Shown here: positions 1-13,113 of the stretch, piece by piece | Layout: the number at the start of each line of letters is the position of its first letter | Position numbering within the stretch: position 1 is the first letter of the stretch | NCBI GenBank assembly: GCA_029961685.1 | Contig: JARWKL010000016.1 | Location: 3,411,207-3,475,206, forward strand | Direction of reading: 5' to 3' | Source: Aristolochia californica | Lineage: Eukaryota; Streptophyta; Magnoliopsida; Piperales; Aristolochiaceae | Length of the DNA stretch: 64,000 nucleotides | Notes under the pieces: generated by a model | Seen by the model: the letters and a program-made list of their open reading frames with translations, nothing else | Database searches by the model: none | What the model was told of the DNA's origin: nothing | Translations under genes and position numbers: made by a program

Positions 1-1202
1 TGCAAATCGAAGATTTTCTGGCTGACCAAAAATTTTATTGTGTTCGTGCCAGTTTAAGAGGATAGTTAAGTTTTTTCCTCAATTCCTCTTGTCCCACGAC
101 CTATTAAAACGTTTAATAAAATCAGTTTCCTATTGCTCCAATAGGAAACAATGGAAAAAATAAACTGAGAAGGCACAAACGCAAGAGAGCCAGTCTAAGA
201 GTACTTTTTTCGTTAGGAAAGATGGTCACAATGAAAATGATTTTCCCTATGGTGGCACGAGTAGTCCACATCTCAATCCATTTATGCTGATAAAATTAGT
301 GTGACTATTTTTTAGTTGAAAATGAAATGGAATGGCATTCTGGTAGGAGTTATTTATTACTCGTCAATTTTTTATTTTTCATTTCCCAAACTATCTGATT
401 GCACGTTCTTCTGAAGTGGTGGAGAATGCTGTTCTGTGTTTATAATTTAGTATACTGCTAGGCTTCATTATAGACCTCCTTGTTACTCCTGTTTTTATTT
501 TATTATTCTGAAAAATTCAACTATTAACTGCAGATGGCATATTTTCATCTTTTTGTGAGATTTTCTTTATAAATTTGTCTTTTTTCTTTACTTCGGGTTA
601 CCTATTGCCCTGTTCTCTCTTCCAACAAGGTGGTGCTAAACTTTGGCCTTGTTATATACTTTCAATGCTAAGGAACAGTGGTAGAACCTCAAACTTTCTG
701 GTTAGTGTCTCTTCTTAGCTATTCTATAAAGAGAGCACAAAGTGGATCTTGCTTACTAGATCTTAGCTTCACTTAATCAGGACTATCCATCTCTTTTGAG
801 CCGGTGAAAACACAGTTGCAGCTGTTCATTTCATGAACTAAAGGTCCATAACCTGTGCCATCAAAAGAATAGGCTTCCATTCCTTTGTTGATTTTGTTGC
901 ATCTTGACAAATTAATGTAAGAATATTTCCAAGTGAATGCAATAGTGGCCTCTAACTTGTAGCTCTTCTGTAACCCGTGATGATGGTGAAGTCGTGTCAT
1001 TTCACGTGTCTTGAATGTTGAGTATTCCTTTTTTTGGATTTTAATCTATTTCATTTTCTAGCATAGTGCATATTGGTACCTCTTGAAGCTCCTTAGCTTA
1101 CTTTTTTGTGAATTTTGCTGCTTTTCTGGGGGTAAAATAGCTGTTGCCATTGTATGGAATGAAATGTGGAGCTTCATACATGTATCATGCTTGTCTTTGC
1201 AG
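1..1202 (+). other. Intron upstream of the first visible NHD1 exon
   Basis: This AT-rich stretch has no ORF resembling the upstream part of NhaD antiporters. The first recognisable exon begins after a TTTGCAG acceptor at 1202, so I read this as intron. I saw no repeat or RNA gene in it. Confidence 0.55.
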
Positions 1203-2839
1203 GCCTTATTTATTCCTTGTGTTCTTTCTCTGGCAGTCCCATTGGCCCTCATGTCTCTTACTAGGTATCACCAATATGAATATTTACTTATTTTTGGACT
1301 CTCAAAGGTTTATACTGTACTGCAACATGACCCATTTCCAATTTTATATTTTTGTTTACATGCAGTGAAGTAAATGGGAAGGCGCAGGAATCCTCCGACG
1401 TGTTGGCTTCTGAGCAAATGGCACCACGAGGACAGCTAGTTTTTGCTGTAGGCATTGGTGCTCTGATATTTGTTCCGGTATTTAAGGCTGTAACAGGCCT
1501 TCCTCCTTTTATGGGTATGCTGCTTGGACTAGGAGTTCTTTGGATCTTGACTGATGCAATCCACTATGGGGAATCTGAGAGGCAAAGGTTGAAAGTACCG
1601 CAAGCTTTGTCTCGGATTGATACACAAGGAGCCCTTTTTTTCCTTGGGATTTTGTTGTCTGTGAGTAGGTACGTTTAGCTTTCTGCATAATTGTCCCTAG
1701 AATTTCTCTTTCTGTTTCTGTGTAAAGTTTTGATCTACAATGGATCTTTTCATCAAGAATGTTATATTTTGATTTTGATCTTAAAATTACCAGAGGCTAA
1801 GCAACAGTGGTGCATTTGTTTTTACTTGACTATGTATCAATGGCCTTATAGTATCTGCAATTTGTTTCATCTTCCTGGCCTCGGTATCCTTCTTCTGTTT
1901 CCTGTATGTGAGGGGACAAACCATTTCTGGCCTCACTTCTCTTCCTTCTTAGGGTGCTTGGCCTACATCTCCTATTAATGAAACACTCATACCAACTTCT
2001 TCTACTTTTGCCTAAACTATAAATAGTCCCCATATTTCATGACCACCTGGCCTGCGAATTGGAGGCTTTCACAAAAACTCAGTCCTACCTGCCCATGATC
2101 TTGTTCATATAAAATCAACTCCGAATCAGCTTTCCTTCTGCCTGCCAGTTTAGGAGCTTGAATGCCATATGTCAATATTAGTTTGGCTTTGACTTGTCTA
2201 ATATGGTGGTTTATGTTTGCATTCAAGAAGGGCGACCTTGTCACCAAACTGAAAATGACATCAACTTTACTAATAGAACTATTTTCTTCTTTCTCAACTT
2301 GCTGAAACAATTTTTTTGTTTTTAGCCTCGAGGCTGCTGGGATTTTGAGGGAACTGGCAAATTACCTGGATGCACATATCCCAAATCCTGATTTGATTGC
2401 AAGTGCAATAGGTGTTGTATCAGCCGTTATAGACAATGTTCCATTGGTTGCAGCAGCAATTGGTATGTATGATTTAACCTCGTTCCCACCAGATTCTGAG
2501 TTTTGGCAACTGGTTTCATTTTGCGCTGGGACTGGAGGCTCTATGCTTGTTATTGGCTCTGCTGCTGGAGTTGCATTTATGGGTATGGAGAAAATTAACT
2601 TCTTTTGGTACTTTCGGAAGGTAATTCTTGTAATGCTTTCAAAATTTTGCGACAATGTTACAATCCGTAATTCTTTCTATATATTCTTGACTAGAAAATA
2701 TTTTGCTGTTGTACAGGTGAGTGGATTTGCCTTTGCGGGTTATGCTGCTGGTATTGTTGCATATTTAGCAGAAAAAAATTTCCACCTGCTAGACTCACTC
2801 CCTACTTTAGCTCAGGTTCCTTTCCTTTCTGGTTCTTAG
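1203..2839 (+). CDS. NHD1: Na+/H+ antiporter NhaD type, plastid (C-terminal part, 5' end outside window)
   Basis: The product exchanges Na+ for H+ and in Arabidopsis sits in the chloroplast envelope, where it keeps stromal sodium low. Four exons are visible: 1203-1264, 1366-1668, 2326-2620 and 2717-2839 (TAG). They encode about 260 residues of the C-terminal half. All junctions are GT-AG and the phases agree. Family landmarks are the segment SEVNGKAQESSDVLASE, the hydrophobic helices after APRGQLVFAVG, the block IDNVPLVAAAIGMYDL and the glycine-rich CAGTGGSMLVIGSAAG. The protein ends AQVPFLSGS, as in plant NhaD proteins. There are several membrane segments. The start codon and transit peptide lie left of the window. 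The gene converges on the PGDH gene, with stop codons 912 bp apart. Confidence 0.93.
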
Positions 2840-3751
2840 ATAGTCATTTTTGCTTACATTTGCGCCTAAACTGATGGTGGCTGCTGGCTCATGTGACTAT
2901 CTGTGGATTTTCATCCTCTGCAATTTTTTGGGAAGAACCATCAGTTGTTTAGATAGAAAGGTGGGTCAACGAGGTAAAACTCTACCCTGAATAGATTGTG
3001 CTACTACTGTCTCTGATAAATGAGCTTTAGGGGCTATTTGAGACATCTCCTTGATAGATGGTAGCTTCAAGGATAGAGGAACTACAGGAACAGTAGCTGT
3101 CTGGGTAAAGGATCTTTTAATAAACACTCCATAGCAATTATTCTGATGGATGTTATTCATTTGCTAGGACGGTTTCTTGGGTACGTCCATGGCTCTCTTT
3201 TTTTTTTTTTTTTTTGTTTCTCAATATTGTGCTTTCTTTTGTTAACTTGGTGTACGTTTACTGGAGAAGGAAACAGTAAAAGGGTATTTTCAATTAGTCT
3301 TCTTAGATGTTACCTTTTTTTCAAACATGGCAGGTTAGATGTTGTAATTCTCGATCAAATTTCAGGTATGATTGGACTTTAGAAATTTAGGGGTAAAAAA
3401 GGTGCTCAATTTCTCCTAGGGGCAGCTGACAACACGAAAGGACTACCAAATGGACTAAATTACTATTTCCATTATAAAAGCCGCTACTTCAAGGGAACAA
3501 TCCCCAAATTCAGACATCACCTCAATCTATAGTTTTCCGTTACTGGATGGATAGAAGGGATACTCATGTAACAAAACCATCAAATAACTATTATTCACTC
3601 AACTTCATTGAAGACCAACCTCCAAAATCTTGTCTGTTACTAACTACTGCCTGCCTCAAGCCTATGGTATCAAAGAACAATACTGGGTTCTTCCCTGATG
3701 AGAGAAAAAAAGTGCAGAAAACTACAAAAATAGATGGGAGTAAAGACCACA
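2840..3751. other. Convergent intergenic region, NHD1 and PGDH 3' ends
   Basis: This region should hold the 3' UTRs and poly(A) sites of two converging genes. It contains a T run near 3199-3216. I recognise no gene or mobile element. Confidence 0.5.
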
Positions 3752-6700
3752 CTATAAGTTTAGGTAAACAAACTCTTCAATGGCAGGAATATCGCCAATT
3801 TTCTTGAGGGCTTCCTTACTAGGTTCGTCATCAACACCGATAGCCATTACTGCATGCTTTCGAGGGGCTATTCTCCCCACACTCATGAAGCTCACATTAA
3901 CATTCTCCTCACCCAAAATACTACCTACTGTGCCAATCATACCTGGCTGGTCGACCTGTCTGCACAGGATAATACTGCCTTCTAAGCTCACGTCCACTTC
4001 AAAGGTTCCCACCTTCGTCAGGTGGGGTATTCCATCCTTCACTCTTCCCTCCACTGTGATTTCCCCTGCCTCTGAGATAGCACTAGCAAATTTAGACTCC
4101 ACATTTGCAATCTGGACTTGGATGTATTCCAGTGGGTTTTCAGGGGAACCATCCAAAACTATTCGTTCCTCAGCTATTCGAAGACCTCTCTGCTTGGCAG
4201 TAAAATCAGCATTCACCAAATTAACAAACACGCTGGAGATAGGTTCAATCAAACCCTTGGTGATCATGGCTCGTAGCAGTCTTGTGTCAAGATCATCTGG
4301 GCCACGTGCAGATGCATAGGTGACTTTTACAGACTTGACGCCGCTGCCACCAGCTACCAATTGGACGGCCAATCTGCCAAGTTTCTCTGAGAGTTCAACA
4401 AAAGGTGCAAGCTCTGCTAAGACCTGCATGTATAACAAGCATACGAGATACAGAAGTTGAAAAACACACACCATGACTTCAGAAGCTAGTCAGTTAAACA
4501 GTTCAGAAGTGTTGAATTACATGGCACAAGAGGTTTGATAGGTGAAACTAACAAGGATCCTATCCTACAGAATATCCAATTTTTCTGAACCTGAAAAAGT
4601 CGGAACTGCAGCCAGGAAGACTACACTGCCCCACTAAATTCAGATGCCAACACAGTTGAAAGGATCCAAAGATGCTACTAAATATAGATATCAAGTGGTA
4701 AAAGACTTCATACTCTTTGATATAAAAAGCAGTCCAGAGCCCAAATAACACAAATTTTATGAATTATGTGCTGCTTCAGAGAGGATGAGGTAGTGAACCA
4801 TGTCGACCGTTGGGTTAATGGTTTTCATCACTCGCTTGTGCGCCCCCAATTACTATACCACATCATGTTTTCAGGACCAATGCAGAAGAAACTAAATCAA
4901 TTTGAAAAATACCTCTGCAGGAACCATAGGTGCATTTACTGCAGTGGCTGCAAGTTCTCCTTTCAGGGCCCCCACAACAGCTTCAGCAATTTCTATTGCC
5001 ACTCCTTCCTGGAAAACAGTAAAGTGCATTACTATATTATTAGACAAAGTTTAAGCATTCTACCATTGCTAAAAACACACAGGGAAATCTATAAACCAGA
5101 ACAAGAAAAAAAGAAAGATATAAAAGACCTGAGCTTCAATTGTACTGGCCCCAAGATGAGGTGTCACAGTTACGTTTTCATGCAGCACCAGTTTACTGTC
5201 TTTAGCTGGTGGTTCTTCTGTGAAGACATCAAGTGCTGCCTGCTCAACCAAATGACAAATTAGCCAATGTTTTTCCACATTTTTAATCAAGCAAAAATTG
5301 CTAAACAGAAGCATCATGAAATGATGTGTGAGGAAAAAAACTAGAGAAGAAACCTGAGCAACAATTCCTGAGTCAAGGGCTCTCACTAGAGCTTCTTCAT
5401 CAATCACCCCACCTCGAGCCACATTCACAATTCTTACTCCTTTCTTCATCTTTGCAAAAGCTTCATCATTGAAAATCTTAGAGGTAGCAGCGGTGAGGGG
5501 CATATGCAAGGAGATGAAGTCAGCACGTGATATGGCTTCATCAAAGGATACAAGCTCTGCACCTATTGCACGAGCTCGCTCTGCAGGGGCATAAGGATCA
5601 TGTGAAATCACATGCATGCCCAGGCCCTTGGCTCTCCGAGCAACTTCTGTTCCAACCTTTCCAAATCCCATGATAGAAACTGTTTTCCCAACCAGAGATA
5701 CTCCAACATACTTGGTTCTCAGCCATTTACCTGTAATAACAACAAAGTCATGAAACTGGCAAATTGTTCTCACCATAACAGAAATATTACTTGTACCTAC
5801 CAAAGCACACCAGGAGAAATAGAAAGAAAAACAAAGTTCAAGGAGAACTAAGTTCGTGTCTTCGGAGTTCTAATTCACGAAAAAGCTGCAACAAACACTA
5901 AATATCTATTAAATGAAAGCGACAACTCAAAAAAAAAAAAAACTCAAATTTTAACAGAATCAAATGGACACAGGATATCAATTACATGGCAAAACAAGAC
6001 ATCAGAATTACACAACTAAAAAAAAAAAAAAACTCAAATTTTAACAGAATCAAATGGACAGAGGATATCAATTACATGGAAAAACAAGACATAAGAATTA
6101 CACAACCTCCTTCTCAGGTTCACATAAATCAGAAAGCGTGTTTTAGTGCCTTCAACCACAGTATGTCAGTAACCTGAGCCACAATTTTTTGCTCACTTAC
6201 TGGTCCTCAAAGCAACAGAAAAATAGAGAAGAAGGACGGGAATGAAAGAGAGATAAAGGAGAAAACTCTTGAACATCTGCAATTCAATTCATGCATCAGC
6301 CAAAACCCGCCAAGTCCCCCCCAAATGTGTATTCAGAATAAGCAATAGCAGAGCATATGGAAGAAAGAAGCACGGAAATGAATTTAGAGCACAGTCAATG
6401 ATCAATCTCAAACTCCTTCAGCAACACTGAAGTAGCTCTAACTTTTTGCCCTTTTTAGCATCATAAGCAAAATTAGAAAAGGAAACATCTCCTAGGAACC
6501 CTTTTTTTTTTTTTGCAACCAGAAAGCACTTCAGCATAAGTTAGGAGAAAAACAACAAAACAAGTAATCATATAAAGAAAAACCGAGGGAATAAGAATGA
6601 GAGGTTGAACATGACAACGTACAAAAAAGAAAGAAAAAAATGAACTTTTTCATATATATCGCTGAATCTAAGAGATATTTCAAAAAAAGAAAAAGCCAAA

Positions 6701-7240
6701 CGAACCAGATCGGGACTCACCAGCTTTAAGCGACGCATCCGCCTGCGCTATGTTGCGCGCCAAGGCAGTAACAAGCGCAATGGCATGCTCGGCGGCAGCT
6801 ACAGTGTTCGCAGTGGGGGCATTGACAACGAGACACCCGTGTTCGGTGGCCGCCGAGAGATCCACGTTATCGATCCCAACTCCAGCCCTACCCACGACCT
6901 TAAGCCGACCACCGGACGACTCAAACACCTCCTTCCCAACCTTGGTCCCACTACGGACGACCAGCGCATCACAGAGGGAGATCTTGGTGCACAGCTCTTC
7001 CTGGGTAAGATTATAGGAGCAATCAACATTGGCGAACTCCTTGAGCAGCTCGACCCCGGCTTGTCCGAGCTTCTCCGTCACTAGAATGGTGGGCTTAGCA
7101 CCGACGGCGAGGACAACGAAAGAGGGCGAGGTGTGGGCCCGACGAGGTACAGCAAAAAAGCGGCGCGGGAGCGAGAGGCGGAGAGATTGTGTTTTCAGCG
7201 AAGCGGCCGAAAAGAGATTCGAAGGAGTAGACGCCGCCAT
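3752..7240 (-). CDS. PGDH: D-3-phosphoglycerate dehydrogenase, plastid
   Basis: This enzyme oxidises 3-phosphoglycerate to 3-phosphohydroxypyruvate with NAD+, the first step of the phosphorylated serine pathway in plastids. The exons in gene order are 7240-6721, 5730-5354, 5239-5129, 5008-4913 and 4423-3752. They give 591 residues, close to the usual 600-620 of plant PGDH. The Met at 7240 starts a Ser/Arg-rich transit peptide of about 45 residues (MAASTPSNLFSAASLKTQ). The substrate domain follows from KPTILVTEKLG. The Rossmann motif GFGKVG is at residues 195-200. The expected catalytic residues are Arg279 (NVARGGVID), Glu308 (FTEEPP) and His327 (TPHLGAST). Exon 5 carries the intervening regulatory domain and a C-terminal ACT domain (QPGMIGTVGSILGEENVNVS). 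All introns are GT-AG and the reading frame is intact. Which of the three Arabidopsis paralogues it matches cannot be settled here. Confidence 0.96.
5922..6105. repeat. 90-bp tandem duplication in PGDH intron 1
   Basis: Two nearly identical units lie end to end: 5922-6011 and about 6012-6105. Each begins with an A run after CAACT and continues with ACTCAAATTTTAACAG and TATCAATTACATGG. There are only a few mismatches, such as CACAGG against CAGAGG. The duplication is fully inside intron 1. Confidence 0.85.
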
Positions 7241-7301
7241 GAGCGCGGAGAGCTGGAAAGTCGAGGTAGAGGAGACACAATACGACCTCGAGCGCAAGAT
7301 T

Positions 7302-7314
7302 TTATATTTTATAG
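7302..7314 (-). promoter_or_regulatory. Candidate TATA box of PGDH
   Basis: Read on the minus strand the sequence is CTATAAAATATAAA, 62-75 bp upstream of the PGDH start codon. The position would give a short 5' leader. No transcript data support it. Confidence 0.45.
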
Positions 7315-7736
7315 GAGAGAGATGATATTTCCACTCTCACTACGCCCTTTGCTGACTTGGCGCCCACTTTACGACGTCCGTACAATAAAAGAAAACCACC
7401 ATTATAAATTAATAAATTAATATTTAATATTTATTTTTATAATTTAAATAAATTTGATAGGTTGCATATTTCTTATTATAAATATAAATAATATTTTGAC
7501 AAAATAAAAAATAAAAGGCCTAAGGGTTTGGTGGGTGGGCCCGTTTGGAGGGTGGAGTGACTTTTATTATACGGCACAAAATTGAGAAGGCGGCTAGTGC
7601 AGAGAGGATGAAGCGGGGTGGCCGCCGGGCGGTCACCGGTGGGTGAGAAGAAAAGGCTTTCGTACAGCAAATGAAAACCCAACTTTATTATACTTTAAAA
7701 TGGATCCTTTTAACCTACCCTAATAAATCAAACTAC
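7315..7736. other. Intergenic, PGDH promoter and esterase 3' region
   Basis: An AT-rich tract (7390-7510) is followed by GC-richer sequence. It lies between the PGDH 5' end and the 3' end of the esterase gene, which are in tandem on the minus strand. I saw no additional gene. Confidence 0.5.
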
Positions 7737-8616
7737 TCAAACTGCAAAATTTCCGAGGAAGGCATCAGCGATCATCTTCCCCACCTGCACTTGAGCAGAA
7801 GTCGTTAAATGCAAGTGATCTTGACCCAGCGATAGCCCTTTGGCATCAACTGTCACGACTCCGGGAAGACTGATTCCCAGTTGAGCTGCTCTCACTTTCT
7901 CCACATAGGACCCCTCTCCCGACGCAAGAGCTACCTGTGAATTTTGAATACGATAATGAATAGTAATTTATTATTTAAAAGGACCGTCAATTGATTAGGA
8001 AACTGGAAAAAGAGTCCGGGGACTACGTTCCCACCTGGATAACCGGAAGATCCTGCAAGCCGAGATCACTTCGGACGTTCCGTATGAGATCCTCCATGTG
8101 CCCCCGGTACGAATCGGCATCACCGAGCACAACCGTGTCGCTCTCCCCCTGGTACCAAAGAAGCGCCCTGATGGTCCCACCTTCTCCGAGCGCCGCCTTC
8201 GCCCTCCCCACCATACGATTATACAGATCACTCCCCCGGGCCCACCTCGCGATCTTCGTCCCTCCCACCGCGCACGGCACCAGACCCACCGAGCCTATAC
8301 GTGAACCTCCGCTAAGGGTCGCGTTCGCGAATGACATTCCCGGACCCACGCCGCACGTCTTCCCGACGTCGATGTCGGCGTGGAGCGGCTCGTGGGCGGG
8401 CTCCCATTGCTGCTGGGCGCTGAACCGGAGGATGGCCGGGTTGGGTTGACATTCCGGGGGCACACTGCCGTCCCACTTCCCTCCGGCGACGCCTCCTCGT
8501 CCGGCCATGTTGCTCTGTCCGGCCAAGATGAATATGTCTTTGCCCGCGGACCCCGTCTGGGCGCGGCTGCCGACCGCCGCGAGCAGCAACGGAAGAATGA
8601 CGAGAGGGATGATCAT
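7737..8616 (-). CDS. Secreted SGNH / sialate-O-acetylesterase-like carbohydrate esterase (At4g34215 type)
   Basis: Two exons, 8616-8035 and 7934-7737, join in phase 0 to give 259 residues, nearly the length of the Arabidopsis family member At4g34215. The first 19 residues (MIIPLVILPLLLAAVGSRA) form a signal peptide, which supports this start. The catalytic Ser is in FILAGQSNMAGRGG. The conserved ALLWYQGESD block follows, and exon 2 ends with the DHLHLTTSAQ segment that supplies the Asp and His. The family (DUF303/SASA) is thought to deacetylate carbohydrates. The plant substrate is not known, so a role in wall polysaccharide deacetylation is only an inference. Exon 1 is strikingly GC-rich compared with its surroundings. 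Confidence 0.93.
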
Positions 8617-10117
8617 GGCTTCCGCTGCTTCACCGATAGGAGATACGACTCAATGACAAGGTTTCTTCGCTTAATGGTCATAAACTTGACGAAGAAAAGG
8701 AAAGAAGGGAGAGTTCTGCATGGAAGGTTTTCGTTCAGGGAATAAATTTAATTGGATTTGCTGGATTAACAGGTCCTGAGATTCCCACCCTCGAAGGCAT
8801 CAACGAGCAACCACTGATGAGGGAGTGTGGGCGCGCTTGATTTTCGGAGAAAGGAAAACGGCAAGTTAATCTTTTGGCTTTATCGTGCAGATTAATGAAA
8901 CTCTGTTAGGGCTTTCTGGGACATTATTCATCATCTTCATAATTTCAAACTTTTAAAAACTCTTTACGTGGATTTTAGTACTTATCACACTGCTTTTCCT
9001 TCGTCTTTTGGCAGTTCTTACAATTCTTGAGGTCTTCTAATCAGAAACAACCGTAAGAACCATTCTATTTTCTCCCTGGAAATTTCGGGAGTTTAAAAAT
9101 AGTTAGAACCCATTCCTCACGGTAAGGGGTCTGAACAAGGAAAATATAGGAAGGATATGTTTGAAATTTATTGGGCTTCAGTCAAATCTTGACTTAAGAT
9201 TCCAAGGTAAAAACAAGTATAGGGCCTTGCTATTTCCATTTTCAATTATCTCTCAAGAAATTTCTTTCCAAAAATTAATTGTTTTATATTTACACTAAAA
9301 ATAAATTAACTTTTATAAAAAATTAAAATTAAGGTTAAAAATAAAAAGTAAGAGATCAAAAGAGTTTTCTTGATTTATTTTTAAAGGTAAGAGGAATAAA
9401 AATGAATTGAGAGGAAATTTTCTTGTCCTAAAAAAGGCACAAATACTAAAAAAAATTGATCAATCAAAAATTTCCCTATTACATATGTTCCTTACTGGCA
9501 CATGAGTGCCAAGGAAAATTTTGGAGTTTCTTACAATCTTATGTTAAAACCCGATTGAAGCTTGAGGTTCCAACCGGACTTGATCCAAGAACCCCAGGTT
9601 CAGGTTTTGGGTTTTCACCCTGTGGGTTACTAACAAGATGGAAAAAAAACCACTGAGTTTCAAGTTGGGGACAAGACATGGATATAAAACGAGGTAGGGG
9701 TGGGTTGGGGATGGGTCAGGTTTACAGGAACAAGGTGGTAATCGATTAGGAGTAGGCACAAGTCAGGTCGAGGTTGGGTTTTCCAAAACCCGAACCTGAC
9801 TCCAAACCCAAATCCTGATTAATCTTTTTATTCAAATTAAAACTTGATATTATCTCACATACCCTAAATAAAATATAGATATCCAATACAAAACCATTTG
9901 AATTGATCCTTCTTTAAAACTGTAGCTACTTAGCCCTCATGTACCTTTGGGCTTGGGTTTCATTCACCTGGTCGTGTTTGTATAGATGTTGTTGCGCCCA
10001 TGTCTGTATTGCCTTGCCCCACAAAGTTGTTTTCAAATTACCATCGACTTGGGGCTACCAAAGGACTTTGGAAAAACCCACTTTGGCCATCTTATGTCGG
10101 TCTTCAACTATGTTAGT
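8617..10117. other. Intergenic between esterase promoter and copia element
   Basis: The 5' flank of the esterase lies at 8617-8900. Around 9540-9830 there is irregular GGTTC/GGGTTTTGG-type low-complexity sequence (with the complementary AACCCGAACC), similar in style to 14500-14640 and 32470-32640. No gene is supported. Confidence 0.4.
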
Positions 10118-10302
10118 TGTGCCACATTCAATTGTGTATCACTTATGTATTCTTCTCCGTTTAGGAGGCTATTTATAATATATTACATGCTGATTTTATG
10201 TCCAATTTAGATCCTAAAATCAAGGAACAGAATCATGGAAACAATTAGTTTCTTACAATTATGTTAATCTGATTTACATACATTCCATTACAGTGCTTCA
10301 CA
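10118..10302 (-). repeat. 3' LTR of the copia element (internally shortened)
   Basis: It shares GTTTAGGAGGCTATTTATAA, GCTGATTTTA and CATTCCATTACAG with the copy at 15054-15277. It is about 40 bp shorter near its left end. It begins TGTG and ends CACA. Confidence 0.8.
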
Positions 10303-10320
10303 CACTCTCCCTCAAGTTGG
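10303..10320 (-). other. Polypurine tract of the copia element
   Basis: On the minus strand the sequence reads CCACCAACTTGAGGGAGAG, immediately before the 3' LTR. This matches the usual copia plus-strand priming tract. Confidence 0.7.
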
Positions 10321-11880
10321 TGGATAGATATCGATAATGCCCAACTTGTCAATTAGACCATGAAATGTTTTCCCTGATACTGCCTTCATGAGCATATCAA
10401 CTAGCTGACTCTCACATTGAATAAAAGGGAATTGTATAATCTTTACATCAAGGTTCTCCTTGATGAAATGACGATTAACTTCAACATGTTTAGTACGATC
10501 ATGTTGAACCGAATTTTGTGCAATTGCGATGGCTGCCTTGTTATCACAGTGGAGATTCATAGGTTTGGCGTATTCAATCCCTCTAAGTCCCTCAATATAT
10601 TTCTTATCTATAACAACTCGCATACACCATGAACCATACCTCAAAATTCAACTTCATCTCTTGATCTTGATACTACCTTATGTTTTTTGCTTTTCCAAGT
10701 GACAAGATTCACTTCCACAAAAGTAAAGTAACCTGATGTAAATCTTCTGGTTGTCTGATCACCTGCACAATCCGAATTTGTATATCCTTCAATATTAGAG
10801 ATACCATTTTTTTAGAATAACAAAACCTTTTCCTAGAGCACACTTTTAAGTATCTCAAGATCCGATAGACTGTTTCCATATGTTATTCACTTGGTGCACG
10901 CATGAACTGACTCACAATGCTCACTGCATATGCTACATCGGGTCTTGTGTTTGATAGGTAGATTAATCTTCCAACTAATCGCTGATAACGCCCTTTGTCT
11001 ACTGGGATTTGATCTGGAAGAAATCCGAGCTTATGATTCATTTCCATGGGCGTCTCTATTAGTTTACAGTCAAGCATTCCGGTTTAGGCTAGAAGATCCA
11101 ACACATATTTTCGTTGTGAAAGAAAAACTCAATGTTTCAATCTTGCAACCTCAATTCGCAAAAAAATATTTAAGTTGTTCAAGATCCTTTATTTCGAATT
11201 TAGTGGCTAAATACTCTTGTACAGCTTGTATTTCACATAGGTCATCTCCCGTCATGACCATATCATCAACATACACAATTAAAGTTGTTACTTTTCCTTA
11301 TTTGTGTTTTATAAATAAAGTATGATCCGAGTTACTTTGCTTATAGCCAAACTCCTTCATTGTAACCAAGAATCTTCCAAACCATGCTCTAGGTGACTAT
11401 TTCAACCCGTACAATGACTTCTTGAATTTATAGACTTCACCTTGACACAAAGAACCACTTTTAGCTCCGAGTGGTAGCTCCATGTAGACTTCTTCTTCTA
11501 AGTCTCCATTGAGGAAAATATTTTTAACATCAAATTGTTGTAGAGGCTAGTTTCGATTTGCTGTTATAGATATAAGAATGTGAATTGTATTGATCTTCGC
11601 TACTGGTGCAAAAGTATCCTGATAGTCTATCCCATACCTTTGTGTATATCTCTTTGCAACTAGTCGAACTTTATATCTATCAATACTTCCATCCGGTTTG
11701 AGTTTCACTATGAATTGTTTTTTACTCCTTTAGGTTGGGGAATAAGTTCCCAAGTGGCATTCTTTTGTAGAGCCTCCATCACTTCGTTCATCGCCTTTTT
11801 CCATTTTGGATAAGCTAATGCATCCTACACATTACTACGAATAGAAACCCTAGATAATTGATCAACAGTAAATGCATACT
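10312..11880 (-). pseudogene. Copia reverse transcriptase and RNase H remnant
   Basis: RNase H is seen at 10644-10312: HCDNKAAIAIAQNSVQHDRT and HVEVNRHFIKE are diagnostic copia blocks. RT is spread over about 11880-10880. It includes the LVGRLIYLSNTRPDVAYAV segment at 11077-10883 and, further upstream, the YVDDMV region around 11275-11240. Several stops and frameshifts separate the pieces. Confidence 0.85.
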
Positions 11881-12232
11881 ATTTAGTCAACCTATGGGAG
11901 GACACATAGTTGTTGATTGAGTATTTGGTCTTGGCTTCAGGATCAGGTTCATACTGTTTTTTTGGAACTCCCCTATTCAATCTTTGTGGATATCTAGGGG
12001 GTATATTTTCTGTAAGAAAACATATTTCATTATACTCATCAAACATGTGATTCGTATTTACTTGAGGAGGAACATTATGGGTTGATTCTTCAGTTGTTGA
12101 TGTAGACGAGGGCAACACTGAGGGTTCTTCAAGAGAAATTAATGAATAACAGTCTTGTTGCACATCATGACATTTGAAAAATTCATTCACCGCTTCTAAC
12201 TCAATAAACTTAGCACCTCCGCTATTTTCTTG

Positions 12233-13113
12233 TTAAACATTCTCTTTACTTGAACTCTCCCCCTGAAGAGATTTCCAAGAGACTCTCCCTGAATAATAAG
12301 GCGCTGATTCATGGAAGGAGACATCTAGAGTCATATGGAGCTTTTGGGTGTGTGGATCATAACACCTATATCCTTTTTGAAATTCAGAGTAGCCAATAAA
12401 TACACATCGTTTGGCACATGGATCAAGTTTATTTCGCAATATTTTTGGGATATGAACATATGCGATACACCCAAAATCCGGGGTTCAAGGTTCGAAAGAT
12501 GGGGAATTGAAATCAGGGATTACAGATTGCGTTGAGGAGTTTGAAAATCTATTACTCGAGAAGGTGTTCAATTGAAGAGGTAGGCAGCAGATTTAACAGC
12601 TTCGCCCCAATAAAACTGAGGCATGTTCATGCCAAAGAGAGAGACACGCACTACTTCCAAAAGTTGTCTATTCTTCATTTATGTCAATCCATTTTGTTGG
12701 GGGGTATAGGTGCAAGAGGTCTGATGACGAATTCCATGATTGGTTAGAAAATTCTCGAGAGAAGCATTGACAAATTTAGTACCATTGTCAGATTGCAAAA
12801 TACGAATTTGCTTTTGGTACTATGTATGTATCATTTTGTGGAATTTCTGAAATATTAGACACACATCACTTTTTTTTATAAGCAGAGATACCCAAGTCAT
12901 TCTAGTGCATTAATCAATAAATGTCACAAAGTAATGAGCTCTAGAAATAGAAGAAACCATGGCTAGACCCCAAACATCAGAACGAATAACTTGAAAAGGT
13001 TCAAAACTTTTATTCAAACTCGGTAAATAAGAGATATGGTGGCTCTTAGCCAGTTCACAGGTGTCACAATAAAAATCTAAATAATTCAAACTTGAAAAAA
13101 GTTGTGGTTGCAA
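12233..13113 (-). pseudogene. Copia integrase remnant
   Basis: The piece at 13113-12910 reads CDTCELAKSHHISYLPSLNK followed by VIRSDVWGLA, the GAG-pre-integrase to integrase core junction. The downstream piece at 12439-12233 contains CAKRCVFIGYSEFQKGYRCY, typical of the integrase C-terminus. In-frame stops lie between them. Confidence 0.82.

Noticed and set aside
7991..8745. Plus-strand ORFs opposite the esterase gene
   Set aside because: They are antisense shadows of a GC-rich exon. The minus strand carries the SGNH motifs and the signal peptide.
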